64,000 bases of DNA from Flintibacter faecis (GCF_014287875.1 NZ_JACOPN010000001.1:516285-580284), one strand, 5' to 3'. Shown: positions 18,689 through 28,433, counted from the first letter of the stretch. Notes: generated from the sequence alone by a model not told the origin. Numbers and translations: made by a program.

Positions 18689-18835
18689 CCGCCCCTACAA
18701 GAGCAATCGTGACCTGGTGTAGGGGCGGATGTCCCCATCCGCCCGTTCAATGGCCGTCCGGGTAACGCCGGGCCGCTGGGGACAGCGGCCCCTACGGTAG
18801 GGTGCGGTAGCTCTCGTAGGGACGGCCTGTCCCGT
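18689..18835. repeat. Interspersed repeat cluster, family C
   Basis: Two units are built on the inverted motif gccgcccctaca...tgtaggggcgg (18689-18745, then a variant at about 18776-18830). Related copies lie at 44538-44610, 49857-49884 and 63722-63782. Confidence 0.7.
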
Positions 18836-18843
18836 CTGGCCTC

Positions 18844-19614
18844 TCACAGCGTGCGCAGCACGTCCTCCACCCTGCGGCAGTGGTTGGGGAATTTCTCCCG
18901 CAGCTCGGGGGCGGCGTTGTCCATGATATAGGGGCAGCCGGCGGCCTCCAGCATGGGCAGGTCGTTGAAGTTATCCCCAAAGGCCATGACCTCCTCCGGC
19001 TTTACGTCCAGGGCCTGGCACAGCTGCTCCAGGCCGGTGCCCTTGTTGGCCAGATTAAAGTCCAGCCAGGCCTCCCCGGCGATGGCATGGTGAAATTCGT
19101 CCTCCCACTTGGGGCCCAGCACAGGCTGGACCTCCACCGCCCCCTGGGGGCAGTAGGCAGAGACCTTTACGATGTTCTCCGGCATGTCCTCCACCGTGGG
19201 TAGGATGGCCAGGTTGTTGCCCACGAAATAGCGGATGTGGTCCACCACGTCCCCCTTCTTGGGGCACAGATAGCTGGTGTTCACCCCGGAGATAAGTACC
19301 TCGCACTCCGGGATGTCCATGATCTGGTGGGCCAGGGCCAGGGCCCTTTCCCGCTCCATTACCGTCTTGCCCAGCAGCCTGCCGGGGTTCCCCGGGCCGA
19401 ACAGCACCGCCCCGTTTTCGCACAGATAGGTCAGCTCGTCCGCCGCCGGGGCGAACAGCCGCCTAAGGCTGTGATACTGCCGCCCGCTGGCCGGGCAAAA
19501 CAGGATGCCCTTCTGCTTCAGGCGGTGGATCTCCTCAAAGATCACCGGGTCGATCTCCGCCGCACCGTTGTGCAGCAGGGTCCCGTCTATGTCGCTGGCG
19601 ATCAGCCGGATCAT
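18844..19614 (-). CDS. Cof-type HAD-superfamily hydrolase
   Basis: The 256-residue protein begins MIRLIASDIDGTLL, the DxDGT motif with the nucleophile and acid/base Asp pair. It has a Cof-type cap domain and ends with the GDNFNDLPMLEAAG motif that binds magnesium. Such enzymes dephosphorylate sugar phosphates or flavin precursors; the substrate cannot be told. It starts 36 bp after the regulator stop with its own AAGGAGGAACGAC site, so it may be co-transcribed with the sensor operon. Confidence 0.87.
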   Translation of the reverse strand: MIRLIASDIDGTLLHNGAAEIDPVIFEEIHRLKQKGILFCPASGRQYHSLRRLFAPAADELTYLCENGAVLFGPGNPGRLLGKTVMERERALALAHQIMDIPECEVLISGVNTSYLCPKKGDVVDHIRYFVGNNLAILPTVEDMPENIVKVSAYCPQGAVEVQPVLGPKWEDEFHHAIAGEAWLDFNLANKGTGLEQLCQALDVKPEEVMAFGDNFNDLPMLEAAGCPYIMDNAAPELREKFPNHCRRVEDVLRTL

Positions 19615-19650
19615 ATGTCGTTCCTCCTTGGATATGGCTCAGATAAGCTG

Positions 19651-20412
19651 TTAATTGCTCACGTCCTGGTATTCCGACGGGCTCATGCCCACCAGCTTTT
19701 TGAACGTGGCGGAAAAATAGGCGATGTCCCGATAGCCCACCTGCTCGGCCACCTCATACACCTTCAACCGGCAGTCCCGCAGCAGCTCCATGGCCCGGTG
19801 GATGCGATAGCGGGTGAGATAGTTCAGCAGGGTATAGTCGGTCTCCTTCTTGAAGGTATGGCTCAGGTGCCCCTCGCTGATACCCAAATGCTGGGCGATG
19901 GCTGCCACGCCGATATTGGGCTCGTGATAGTGCTCGCCGATGTAGGCCATGGCCTCCAACACATATTTGCTCTTGTCCCCTTTTTTCAGCTCGGGCAGGG
20001 GCAGGGGCGCAGGGCCCTTTTCGCCCCCCTGACCGGCCCGGTCCATGCGCTGCTTCAAGCGGGTGACGGCCTGCTCCAGCTCCCCGTCGTGAAAGGGCTT
20101 TAACAGAAAGTCCACCGCCCCCAGGCGCAGGGCGGCCTGGGCATAGGCAAAGCTGTCATAGGCCGTGAGGATGATGACAAAGGCGTTGTTGCCCCGCTCC
20201 CGCAGCTGGCGCAGCATCTCCAGCCCGTCCATAACGGGCATTTTCAGGTCGGTGATGATCAGGCTGGGGGCATAGCGCTCCACCGCCTCCAGGGCCTGGA
20301 GGCCGTTGGCCGCCTCGCCCACCACCACGCAGTCCAGGGCGGCCCAGTCCACGGCCAGCACGATGCCCTTGCGGATCATCTCCTCGTCCTCTACCACCAG
20401 CACCTTCAGCAC
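19651..20412 (-). CDS. YesN-type response regulator (receiver + AraC HTH)
   Basis: The 253-residue protein has a receiver domain with phosphoacceptor Asp55 (LIITDLKMPVMDG), an acidic pocket at VVEDEE and a conserved Lys in FLLKPFHDGE. Its C-terminus carries two AraC-type helix-turn-helix motifs (IGVAAIAQHLGISEGHLSHT and KVYEVAEQVGYRDIAYFSAT). Its start overlaps the kinase gene by 7 bp. It probably activates the divergent ABC transporter, whose promoter has a good -10 but a poor -35. Confidence 0.92.
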   Translation of the reverse strand: MLKVLVVEDEEMIRKGIVLAVDWAALDCVVVGEAANGLQALEAVERYAPSLIITDLKMPVMDGLEMLRQLRERGNNAFVIILTAYDSFAYAQAALRLGAVDFLLKPFHDGELEQAVTRLKQRMDRAGQGGEKGPAPLPLPELKKGDKSKYVLEAMAYIGEHYHEPNIGVAAIAQHLGISEGHLSHTFKKETDYTLLNYLTRYRIHRAMELLRDCRLKVYEVAEQVGYRDIAYFSATFKKLVGMSPSEYQDVSN

Positions 20413-22118
20413 TGCGCCTTCTCCTCCCTTCGTATGGGCAGGGTGGCCGTGACCACGGCCCCCGGCCCGTCCGTCCGGTTCTCCAGATACAGGCCAAAGC
20501 CCTTACCATAATATTTTATCAGAATGGTGTCCACGTTGTACAGCCCCAAATGTCCCCGGGACAGCTCCCGGTCCCGGCAGGCATAGGGCCCCAACAGCTC
20601 CTCCGGCAGTCCCCGGCCGTTGTCCAGCACCTGGATCTGCAGCTTGCCGCCGGTCTCCCGGGCCCGGACCCAGATCTCCCCGTGCTCCGCCCCGTCTACG
20701 CCGTGGAGCACGGCGTTTTCCACCAGCGGCTGCAAGATCATCTTGGGGGTCAGGCAGTCGGCCAGCTCCTCCGGCAGGTCCAGGCGGAAGGAGATGGCCC
20801 CGGACATGCGGATGTGCTGGATCTCCATATACCGCTGCAAGATCTCCGCCTCCCGCCGCAGGGGGACAAACTCCTCCGGGGAGATGCAAAAGCGCAGGAT
20901 GTCGGCCAGGTCGGTGGACATCACCGCCACCTGGGGCACCTGGTTGATCTTGCTGATCCACTTCATGGTGTCCAGGGTGTTGCACAGGAAATGGGGGTTT
21001 AATTGGGCCTGGAGCATCCTGATCTGGGCCTGATTCAGCTCCCGCTGGTTTTCCACCAGCTGCTCCTGGTTGTGCTTGAGCGCCGCCACCATGCCGTCAA
21101 ATCGCTTTGCCAGCTCCCCCAGCTCGTCGTCCTGGTCCAGCTGCACCCGCACATTCAAATCGTTCTGCCCCACCGCCTGGATGGCGGAGTGGAGATGCTG
21201 GATGGGCCGGAACATCTGTCGGCTCAGCTTCCAGCTCAGGCCCACACAGATGAGCACCCCCAGGGCCGCACAGCCCAGGCTGACGGTGTAAAGCAGGTCC
21301 AGGGTGTTCCGGTTGAACACCTGTGGCCGCTGAAGGATCAGATACAGCCCCGTATCCGGCTGCTGGGCGGCGGTACAGATAAAGTCCTCCTCCGCCGTCT
21401 CCAGATCGCCCCCCGCCAGCAGATGCTGCCGCAGCCGCGCAGCCCGGGCGGCAGCCTGGGAGGGCTGATCGCAGTACACCGGCTGCCAGAACCGGTCCAC
21501 CACCAGCAGACTGTTCTGCACTCCGTATTTCCCCGCCACCAGCTGCCGCAGGCCGCTTTGATACAGGCTCACCACCAGATAGCCGTCCAGGCCGCCCTCC
21601 GGGCCATAAAGGGGGGCCGCCCCCTGGAGCAGGGGCTCCCCCTGGGCGTTTACGTCCTCACAGGCCACAAAGCGCAGGCCCCCCGCCTGGCGGGCCGCCC
21701 GCAGCACCCCCCAGTTCACCGGCAGGGTCCGCTCCGCCGGGGCGGCCTGGGTGGAATAGCGACACCGGCCCTGACCGTCGTACAGGTCAACCCGGGCATA
21801 GCTGCGCACCTCCTGCACCGCCTGAAACAGGCTGTTATACACCTGGGCGCTGTCCTCCTGGCTCCCGGCCAGGGCCGCCGTCACCACGTCTTCCCCCGCC
21901 AGCCGCTCCGCCGCCCGGACAAAGCCGTCATAGGCCGTTTCCACAGCGTACAGGGCGCTGTTCAGATGGGCCTGGGCCTCGGTGCGGGCTGCGTCGTTCA
22001 GCCGCAGGCGAAAAATCTGCAGCAGCGACCCGGCACACAGCAGCAAGGGGACCATAGCCGCGGCCAGAAAGGCCCAGAACAGCCGTCTGCGAAAGGAGCC
22101 GGACCAAAATTTTCTCAT
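20406..22118 (-). CDS. YesM-type sensor histidine kinase
   Basis: The 570-residue kinase has a membrane segment near residues 12-35, an extracellular sensor region of about 245 residues and a second membrane segment near 285-305. HAMP, His_kinase (LQAQLNPHFLCNTLDTMKW with the phospho-His) and HATPase_c (VLDNGRGLPEELLG) domains follow. The ATG at 22118 follows GGGGAGGAGACGGC and overlaps the upstream lipoprotein stop by 4 bp. Coupling of kinase and binding lipoprotein suggests that the lipoprotein takes part in sensing. Confidence 0.9.
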   Translation of the reverse strand: MRKFWSGSFRRRLFWAFLAAAMVPLLLCAGSLLQIFRLRLNDAARTEAQAHLNSALYAVETAYDGFVRAAERLAGEDVVTAALAGSQEDSAQVYNSLFQAVQEVRSYARVDLYDGQGRCRYSTQAAPAERTLPVNWGVLRAARQAGGLRFVACEDVNAQGEPLLQGAAPLYGPEGGLDGYLVVSLYQSGLRQLVAGKYGVQNSLLVVDRFWQPVYCDQPSQAAARAARLRQHLLAGGDLETAEEDFICTAAQQPDTGLYLILQRPQVFNRNTLDLLYTVSLGCAALGVLICVGLSWKLSRQMFRPIQHLHSAIQAVGQNDLNVRVQLDQDDELGELAKRFDGMVAALKHNQEQLVENQRELNQAQIRMLQAQLNPHFLCNTLDTMKWISKINQVPQVAVMSTDLADILRFCISPEEFVPLRREAEILQRYMEIQHIRMSGAISFRLDLPEELADCLTPKMILQPLVENAVLHGVDGAEHGEIWVRARETGGKLQIQVLDNGRGLPEELLGPYACRDRELSRGHLGLYNVDTILIKYYGKGFGLYLENRTDGPGAVVTATLPIRREEKAQC

Positions 22119-23149
22119 GCCGTCTCCTCCCCGCCCAGACAGAAGGCCCAGGTCATCAGAACGCCCTCCCGGTTCTCGCTGGCCCAATCCACATCATAGT
22201 CCACAAAGCAGATGCGCTCCAGATCGGGCAGGCTCTCCCCGGTCGGCACATCCGTCCGCACCGAGCGGCGGTAAAACTGCTCCCCCAGCAGCCGCTGCAC
22301 GTCGGCGCTGATGGTAAAGTCCAAAAATTTTTTGGCGTTATCCTCATGGGGCGCACCCTTCACCAGGGCGCTGGCATCGGGCACGGCGCTGGTGCCCTCC
22401 TTGGGATAGACGATGCCCACGTCCGCCCCGCCGGAGACATATTTCAGGGCCGTCTCCTCCAGGGTCACCCCCAGCCAGGCCCCGCCGTCGGCCACCTGGT
22501 CCAGCACGGCTCCGGAGCTGTCCAGCTGCCGCCCGTCCAGGTTTTTTGCAAAGGAGCGGATATCCTCCCGCCAGTCATTCCCCAGGGCGGCGGTCATGGT
22601 CACCAGACTGGTGAAGCAGGAGCCGGAGATCTCCGGGTCTGCAAAGGCGATATGCCCCCGAAAGGCGGGGGAGAGCAGGTCGTGCCACCCCGTCACCCGG
22701 GCAGCAGACAGCAGCTTGTTGTTATAGATGAGCACCACGGGCAGGGTGGAAAAGGGGGTCCACAGCCCGTCCGCCCGGGAAAACCGGGCATCCAGCTTGT
22801 CCGCATCCCGGGCGGTGTAGGGGGTGAAGCAGTCGGCATAGGCCGCCAGCCCCTCCACGCCGCCGCCGAACATCACGTCGGCCCGGGGGGCCTCCTTCTC
22901 CTGGTCGATGCGCTCTAAAAGCTCGCTGCTGCCCCCGGTCTCCACCACGACCCAAACGCCCGTGCGCTCCTCAAACTCCCGGACGATGGGCCGCCACACC
23001 TCCGCTTTGTGGGAGGTATAGATCACCAGCCGCTCCCTCTCCTCCGGGGCAAAGCCGCTCTCCCCCTGCTCCTGCCCGGCGCAGCCGCCCAGCCCCAGAC
23101 ACAGGGCCAGTGCCGTCCCAAATGCCGCCAGCCGCCGCATAAGCCCCAT
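22115..23149 (-). CDS. Extracellular solute-binding lipoprotein of the sensor operon
   Basis: The protein of about 344 residues has a lipoprotein signal (ALALCLGLGGCAG, lipidated Cys) and a type-2 periplasmic-binding fold of the Fe3+/phosphonate/spermidine class (LVIYTSHKAEVWRPIVREFE; GVEGLAAY; ILLYNNK-like VVLIYNNKLL). It is co-transcribed with a kinase and regulator rather than with a permease. PgtC of the phosphoglycerate system is a precedent for a binding-like protein that signals through a kinase. The start at 23149 sits best behind AAGGGGG; GTGs and an ATG at 23155 are alternatives. Confidence 0.87.
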   Translation of the reverse strand: MGLMRRLAAFGTALALCLGLGGCAGQEQGESGFAPEERERLVIYTSHKAEVWRPIVREFEERTGVWVVVETGGSSELLERIDQEKEAPRADVMFGGGVEGLAAYADCFTPYTARDADKLDARFSRADGLWTPFSTLPVVLIYNNKLLSAARVTGWHDLLSPAFRGHIAFADPEISGSCFTSLVTMTAALGNDWREDIRSFAKNLDGRQLDSSGAVLDQVADGGAWLGVTLEETALKYVSGGADVGIVYPKEGTSAVPDASALVKGAPHEDNAKKFLDFTISADVQRLLGEQFYRRSVRTDVPTGESLPDLERICFVDYDVDWASENREGVLMTWAFCLGGEETA

Positions 23150-23180
23150 GGTCATCCCCCTTTTCTTTCAAATCTCACTA

Positions 23181-23209
23181 ATTATAGCACAGCCGCCCCG
23201 AATTTTGTC
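23181..23209 (-). promoter_or_regulatory. Promoter of the lipoprotein-kinase-regulator operon
   Basis: On the minus strand TATAAT (23181-23186) is preceded by TGC, forming an extended -10; a TGACAA-like -35 lies 18 bp upstream. Confidence 0.6.
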
Positions 23210-23285
23210 ATCAATTTCACCACAGATATCAGCCTTTTCAAAGAAAGCGCAGATTTGTCCCCTGTTTTTTCCGCCGGTCCTCCCA

Positions 23286-23291
23286 TATAAT
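23286..23291 (+). promoter_or_regulatory. -10 element of the ABC transporter operon
   Basis: TATAAT at 23286-23291 lies 68 bp upstream of the transporter lipoprotein. The -35 position (about 23263-23268, tgtttt) is poor, which would fit activation by the divergently encoded regulator. Confidence 0.55.
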
Positions 23292-23358
23292 AAAAGTGCT
23301 GTAAGAAATGTCATTTGACGTTTCGTTTTTATGGAAATTGTTTAAAGGAGGACAAAAC

Positions 23359-24741
23359 ATGAAACAGCTGAAACGATTGATCTCTCTGGTCCTGGCCGCT
23401 TCCCTGAGCCTGGCTCTGGTATCCTGCGGCGGGAACAGCGCCGGAAATACCTCCGGCAGCGCCGGCGGCAGCTCCAGCAAGTCCGGCGACCTGACCCCCA
23501 CCCAGCAGATCATCCAGCAGGCCCAGGGCATGAGCCTGGAGGAGCTGGCCAAAAAGGCCATTGAGGAGTCCAACGGCAAGATGTTCTATGGCGTGGGCAA
23601 CTCCAGCCGCGGCAAGAGCGCCCTGCCCCTGTTCATCGAGTATCTGCAGTCCATCGACCCCAGCTATACCATGGAGTTCGAGTGGCAGCAGCCCAAGAAC
23701 AACAAAATTTTCGACCAGCTCACCGCCGACTCCCTGAAGGACACCGGCACCTTCGCTATGACCCTGATCCAGGACGGCAACCAGATCGAGTCCAAGATGG
23801 TCCAGCCCGGCGTGCTGGACACCTTCATCCCCAAGGAGTGGGCCGAGGCCAACAACACCACCGCCGCCGATTACGACGGCTTCCTGCCCCTGCAGACCCT
23901 GAACAAGGTGTTTATGTACAACAACACCGGCAGCAAGACCTATGACAACTGCTGGGACTTCGTAGCCGAGGGCGAGCACGGCCTGTTCATGGACATCGAC
24001 TCCGAGATCGTGGGCAAGAACTTCCTGTACATGCTCACCCGGGACGACTATGCCGCCTGGATGAAGGAGGCCTTCGAGGCCCTGTCCGCCGACGAGCAGG
24101 CCTATTTCCAGCCCACCATCGATGCCATGGAGGCCGAGGCCGCCGACCTGGGTCTGGGTGCCGATGCCAAGTACTCCCTGGCCTGGATCAAGCTGTGGGT
24201 AGAGAGCTATAACGAGCAGACCGACGACGGCCCCATCTGCAACACCCTGGTGGACAAGTCCGCCACCGATCAGTTCGGCCTGCTGGTCTACTCCAAGCTG
24301 CGCAGCGTGGAGGAGTCCTCCTCCGTCTCCGTGAACAACGTGAACGTGGCCGCCTATGACGACGGCTATCAGGGCATCGGCGGCTACGGCTACTGCCACT
24401 ACCTGTTCGTCACCGACAACAGCCCCCTGCCCTGGACCGCCTGCGCCTTCATCGCCTACATGACCTGCACCGAGGACGGCTTCTCCGCCTGGGGCAAGGA
24501 CATGGGCGGCTACTCCTCCAACCCCGCCGTCATGGCTGAGAACGAGGAGACCTATCACCACCAGACCGGCGGCATGGCCGAGGACGGCGTGACCGTGCAG
24601 TTCCCCGCCAAGAACGACCGGGGCTACGAGTGGTGGACTACCGACGGCAAGCTGGTCCTGGAGGACCCCGAGTACTGTGCCTCCGTCGCCTTCACCGTGG
24701 GCAGCTGGGTAGAGATGCTCACCAAGTACATCACCACCTAA
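23359..24741 (+). CDS. ABC transporter solute-binding lipoprotein
   Basis: The 460-residue protein has a lipoprotein signal (LISLVLAASLSLALVSCGG) and a Ser/Gly-rich linker, then a periplasmic-binding fold. Trp and Tyr residues are frequent in the C-terminal half. AAAGGAGGACAAAAC precedes the start. Together with the next two genes it forms a complete importer of the iron/phosphonate/polyamine class. Its sequence is clearly different from the sensor-operon lipoprotein across the divergent promoter region. The ligand is not predictable from what is visible. Confidence 0.88.
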   Translation: MKQLKRLISLVLAASLSLALVSCGGNSAGNTSGSAGGSSSKSGDLTPTQQIIQQAQGMSLEELAKKAIEESNGKMFYGVGNSSRGKSALPLFIEYLQSIDPSYTMEFEWQQPKNNKIFDQLTADSLKDTGTFAMTLIQDGNQIESKMVQPGVLDTFIPKEWAEANNTTAADYDGFLPLQTLNKVFMYNNTGSKTYDNCWDFVAEGEHGLFMDIDSEIVGKNFLYMLTRDDYAAWMKEAFEALSADEQAYFQPTIDAMEAEAADLGLGADAKYSLAWIKLWVESYNEQTDDGPICNTLVDKSATDQFGLLVYSKLRSVEESSSVSVNNVNVAAYDDGYQGIGGYGYCHYLFVTDNSPLPWTACAFIAYMTCTEDGFSAWGKDMGGYSSNPAVMAENEETYHHQTGGMAEDGVTVQFPAKNDRGYEWWTTDGKLVLEDPEYCASVAFTVGSWVEMLTKYITT

Positions 24742-24793
24742 GCTCCCCCGTTTCTGTCGGGCGCTGTTGACCGGCCCTGAGCACCGCATGAAC

Positions 24794-24838
24794 AAGCGCC
24801 CTTGGAGTCCGGCTTGCCCCGCCTCCAAGGGCGCTTTT
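24794..24838 (+). terminator. Partial terminator between binding protein and permease genes
   Basis: aagcgcccttggag pairs with ctccaagggcgctt across a 14-base loop, followed by only four T. It would allow read-through while giving more binding protein than permease. Confidence 0.65.
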
Positions 24839-24863
24839 CCCGGTAACAAGAAGGAGAGATTTC

Positions 24864-26693
24864 ATGGATCAGACAACCACCTCCCGGGCCTCCCGGTCCG
24901 CCATTCGCACGAACAAGGTAAAGACCTTTTTTTCCAAACCCCATAACGTGATCCTCCTGCTGATGGGCCTGGTCCTCACGGTCACCACCGTCGCCCCCAT
25001 CATCGCCATTGTCGAGGATACGTTCAAGATCCACGCCGGAACGATAGACGCCTATCTCACCGGTCAGTCCAGCGGCTACACCGCCGTGAACTACATCGAC
25101 CTGTTCACCAGCTCCATGGCAAAGTCCAACCTGTGGATGCCTCTGCTGAACACGGTGTGGCTGGCGGTGGGCACCTGTGTGGTGTCCATCCTCTTCGGCG
25201 GCCTGTTCGCCTTTCTCATCACCCGGACCAATCTGGCCTGGAGAAAGTATCTTAGCTCCATCTTCATCTTCCCCTATATCATGCCTCAGTGGACCCTGGC
25301 CGTGGTGTGGCAGAACCTGTTCAACTCCAATGCCGTCACCGGCACCTCCAACGGCCTGCTGGCCGCCACCGCCGGCATCACCATGCCTATCTGGTGGTGC
25401 AAGGGCCTGTTCCCCAGCATTGTGGTGCTGGGCCTGCACTATGCCCCCTTCGCCTATATCCTCATCGGCGGCATCTTCCGCAACATGGATGCCAACCTGG
25501 AGGAGGCGGCCACCATTCTGGATACCCCCAAGTGGAAGATCATGTGCCGGGTCACCCTGCCCATGGTCAAGCCCGCCATTTTGTCCACCATCCTGCTGGT
25601 GTTCGGCAGCGCCATGGGCTCCTACCCCGTGCCCCACTATCTGGGGCTGACCACCCTGGCCACCAAGTATGTGTCCATGAACTCCAAATACACCGGCGAG
25701 GCCAGCATCCTGGCCATCATCATGATGATCTTCGGCGTGGCCATCATGCTCCTCAACCAGCTCAGCCTGCAGTCCCGCAAAAACTACACCACCGTCACCG
25801 GCAAGTCCGGTCAGATCTCCAAGATCAACCTGGGCCGGGTGGGGCGCTATGTCATCGCCCTTGTCCTGGTGGTGGTCACCTTCTTCACCAGCATCTTCCC
25901 CATTGTCTCCTTCGCCTTCGAGACCTTCCTGCCCAACCCCGGGGACTACTCCTTCCTGTACACCGGGGACACCAAAAATCTCACCACCAAGTGGTGGGTC
26001 ACCAGCGAGAACGTCACCGAAAACGGCATGTACGGCCAGAAGGGCATCCTGCATAACGAGACCATCTGGCACGCCTTCCGGGGGACCATCTGGGTCAGCG
26101 TGTGCTGCGCCCTGCTGGCGGGCACCATCGGCACCCTCATCGGCTATGCCGTGTCCAAAAACAGGCGAAGTAAATGGGCAAACTATGTCAACAGCGTGGC
26201 CTTTCTGCCATATCTGATGCCCTCCATCGCCGTGGGTGTGGCCTTCTTCATCCTGTTCTCCAACGAGCATGTGAACCTGTTCAACACCTACACCATCCTC
26301 ATCATCGTGGGCACCATCAAATATATCCCCTTCGCCAGCCGCAGCTCGCTGAACTCCATGCTCCAGCTCTCCGGTGAGATCGAAGAGGCCGCCATCATCC
26401 AGGACATCCCCTGGGTCCGGCGGATGACCCGTATCATCATCCCCATTCAAAAGTCCTCTATCATCAGCGGATATCTCCTCCCCTTTATGACCTGCCTGAG
26501 AGAGCTGTCCCTGTTCATGCTGCTGTGCGTCCAGGGCTTCATCCTGTCCACCACCCTGGATTACTTCGACGAGATGGGCCTGTACGCCTTCTCCAGCGGC
26601 ATCAACCTGATTTTGATCATCACCATTCTGGTCTGCAATACCCTGGTCAACAAGGTGACAGGGGCCAGTCTGGACAAGGGAATTGGAGGTTAA
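24864..26693 (+). CDS. ABC transporter permease, two fused domains
   Basis: The 609-residue membrane protein joins two BPD_transp_1 domains in one chain, as in FbpB-type iron permeases. Each half has an EAA loop that touches the ATPase: LEEAATILDTPKWKIMCRVT near residue 210 and EEAAIIQDIPWVRRMTRI near 510. About 12 membrane segments are visible. AAGGAGAGATTTC precedes the ATG. It lies 3 bp before the ATPase gene. Confidence 0.92.
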   Translation: MDQTTTSRASRSAIRTNKVKTFFSKPHNVILLLMGLVLTVTTVAPIIAIVEDTFKIHAGTIDAYLTGQSSGYTAVNYIDLFTSSMAKSNLWMPLLNTVWLAVGTCVVSILFGGLFAFLITRTNLAWRKYLSSIFIFPYIMPQWTLAVVWQNLFNSNAVTGTSNGLLAATAGITMPIWWCKGLFPSIVVLGLHYAPFAYILIGGIFRNMDANLEEAATILDTPKWKIMCRVTLPMVKPAILSTILLVFGSAMGSYPVPHYLGLTTLATKYVSMNSKYTGEASILAIIMMIFGVAIMLLNQLSLQSRKNYTTVTGKSGQISKINLGRVGRYVIALVLVVVTFFTSIFPIVSFAFETFLPNPGDYSFLYTGDTKNLTTKWWVTSENVTENGMYGQKGILHNETIWHAFRGTIWVSVCCALLAGTIGTLIGYAVSKNRRSKWANYVNSVAFLPYLMPSIAVGVAFFILFSNEHVNLFNTYTILIIVGTIKYIPFASRSSLNSMLQLSGEIEEAAIIQDIPWVRRMTRIIIPIQKSSIISGYLLPFMTCLRELSLFMLLCVQGFILSTTLDYFDEMGLYAFSSGINLILIITILVCNTLVNKVTGASLDKGIGG

Positions 26694-26696
26694 ATC

Positions 26697-28316
26697 ATGC
26701 CTGAAATCAAATTAGAGCACGTGACCAAGCGCTGGGGCAAGTTCTACGCCGTGGATGACCTGGACCTGGTCATCAAAAATAACTCCTTCGTCACCCTGCT
26801 GGGCCCCTCCGGCTGCGGCAAAACCACCATCCTGCGCATGATCGCCGGACTGGAGACCCCCACCTGCGGCCGGATCACCATCGGCGACCAGGTGGTATTC
26901 GACTCGGACCTGGGCATCAACGTCCCGCCCAACAAGCGGAAGGTGGGCTTCCTGTTCCAGAACTATGCCCTGTGGCCCAACATGACGGTGTATGACAACA
27001 TCGCCTTCGGCCTGAGCAACGTGAAGGACACCCTGCCCAAGGTCGATTTTGAAGCCAAAAATGCCGCCCGGCTGGCCCAGATCCTAAAGACCCCCGGCGA
27101 GGTGGTCAAGATCCTGGAGGACTGCCGGGACAAAACCGGAAAGCTGGACGAGAAGCGGGCCTATATCAAGCTCATCGATGCCTTCACCCTCTCCATCTAC
27201 ACCGCCAAAAAGCTCTTTGCCTATCACCTGGAGTCCGGGAAGGACCCCGCTGCCGACATCGCCGCTTTGGAACGCAAAGTTGCCGCCGCCCGGAAGAGCC
27301 AGACCCTGGACGACCAGTTCCGGGTGCTGCAGAACGGCCAGCCTGTGCTGGAAAAGCGCAAGCTCACGAAAGAGGAGATCGACCTGTCCGTGCGCCGGGT
27401 CTCCCGCATCGTAAAGATCGGCATGTTCATGGACCGCTACCCCGCCGAGCTGTCCGGCGGCCAGCAGCAGCGGGTGGCCATCGCCCGCACCCTGGCCCCG
27501 GAGCCCTCGGTGCTGTTCATGGACGAGCCCCTGTCCAACCTGGATGCCAAGCTCCGCCTGGAGATGCGCTACGAGCTCCAGCGGCTCCATGTGGAGACGG
27601 GCTCCACCTTTGTCTACGTCACCCACGACCAGATGGAGGCCATGACCCTGGCCACCCAGATCTGCCTGGTCAACAACGGCGTGCTCCAGCAGTATGAGGC
27701 CCCGCTCACCGTGTACAACAAGCCCAGCAACCTGTTCGTGGCCGACTTTGTGGGCAACCCCTCCATCAACTTTGTGGAGGCCACCGGCGCCCAGGCCGCC
27801 GACGGCACCATCCCCCTCACCCTGCTGGGTGGCCGCAAGGCCGTGTTCCGCCCCGCCAGCCCCGTCAGTCTGCCCGACTGGTTCCGGGCCCGGAACGAGG
27901 ATATCGCCCGCCGGGAGGCCGAGCATCAGAAGAATGCCGCCCAGAAGTCCTATGTGGAAAAGAGCAACAAGGACGAGACCTTCCGCTATCACATCGCCAA
28001 GGTGGAGGAGGAGGACGACTCCCTCCGGGACGACCCCGTCCTCACCGATACCGACCTGGTGCTGGGCATCCGGCCCGAGTTTTTGGACATCGCCGACTCC
28101 AGCACTCTGGAGGGGGAGATCTACGGTGCCATGCCCACCGGCATGGAGTCCACCATCAAGGTCCGGGTGGGCGAATTCCTGCTCACCGGCGTGATCTTCG
28201 GCAGCTCCCTGTTCACCATCGGGGCCAAGGTCCCCCTGTCCGTCTCCGGGGACAACATCATGCTCTTCGACCGCCAGAGCGGCCGGTGCATCGCCTTCGG
28301 CTCCCTCCGCTTCTGA
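26697..28316 (+). CDS. ABC transporter ATP-binding protein with a large insertion
   Basis: The 539-residue protein has Walker A GPSGCGKT (36-43), a Q-loop ([10 protein letters not shown], about 86-95), the signature LSGGQQQR (252-259), Walker B SVLFMDEP and a switch His (YVTHDQ). Normally some 50 residues separate Q-loop and signature; here there are about 160, including a charged helical insert of about 115 residues (roughly 112-230). The C-terminal regulatory region contains OB-like (TOBE) sequence interrupted by another charged segment. It energises the preceding fused permease. Confidence 0.91.
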   Translation: MPEIKLEHVTKRWGKFYAVDDLDLVIKNNSFVTLLGPSGCGKTTILRMIAGLETPTCGRITIGDQVVFDSDLGINVPPNKRKVGFLFQNYALWPNMTVYDNIAFGLSNVKDTLPKVDFEAKNAARLAQILKTPGEVVKILEDCRDKTGKLDEKRAYIKLIDAFTLSIYTAKKLFAYHLESGKDPAADIAALERKVAAARKSQTLDDQFRVLQNGQPVLEKRKLTKEEIDLSVRRVSRIVKIGMFMDRYPAELSGGQQQRVAIARTLAPEPSVLFMDEPLSNLDAKLRLEMRYELQRLHVETGSTFVYVTHDQMEAMTLATQICLVNNGVLQQYEAPLTVYNKPSNLFVADFVGNPSINFVEATGAQAADGTIPLTLLGGRKAVFRPASPVSLPDWFRARNEDIARREAEHQKNAAQKSYVEKSNKDETFRYHIAKVEEEDDSLRDDPVLTDTDLVLGIRPEFLDIADSSTLEGEIYGAMPTGMESTIKVRVGEFLLTGVIFGSSLFTIGAKVPLSVSGDNIMLFDRQSGRCIAFGSLRF

Positions 28317-28332
28317 TTTTTCCTCTTTTGTG

Positions 28333-28374
28333 CAAAGCTGCGGCCCCCAAACGGTGGGAGCCGCAGCTTTTTTG
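28333..28374 (+). terminator. Terminator of the ABC transporter operon
   Basis: aaagctgcggc pairs with gccgcagcttt and is followed by seven T. Confidence 0.88.
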
Positions 28375-28405
28375 TCCTGAGCCGGGATAAAATCCCCCAT
28401 GACCC

Positions 28406-28433
28406 TTGTAAATGTGGAAAAAATCATTATAAT
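28406..28433 (+). promoter_or_regulatory. Promoter of asnS
   Basis: TTGTAA (28406-28411), a 16-bp spacer and TATAAT (28428-28433). The leader to the start codon is only about 65 nt. Confidence 0.65.
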
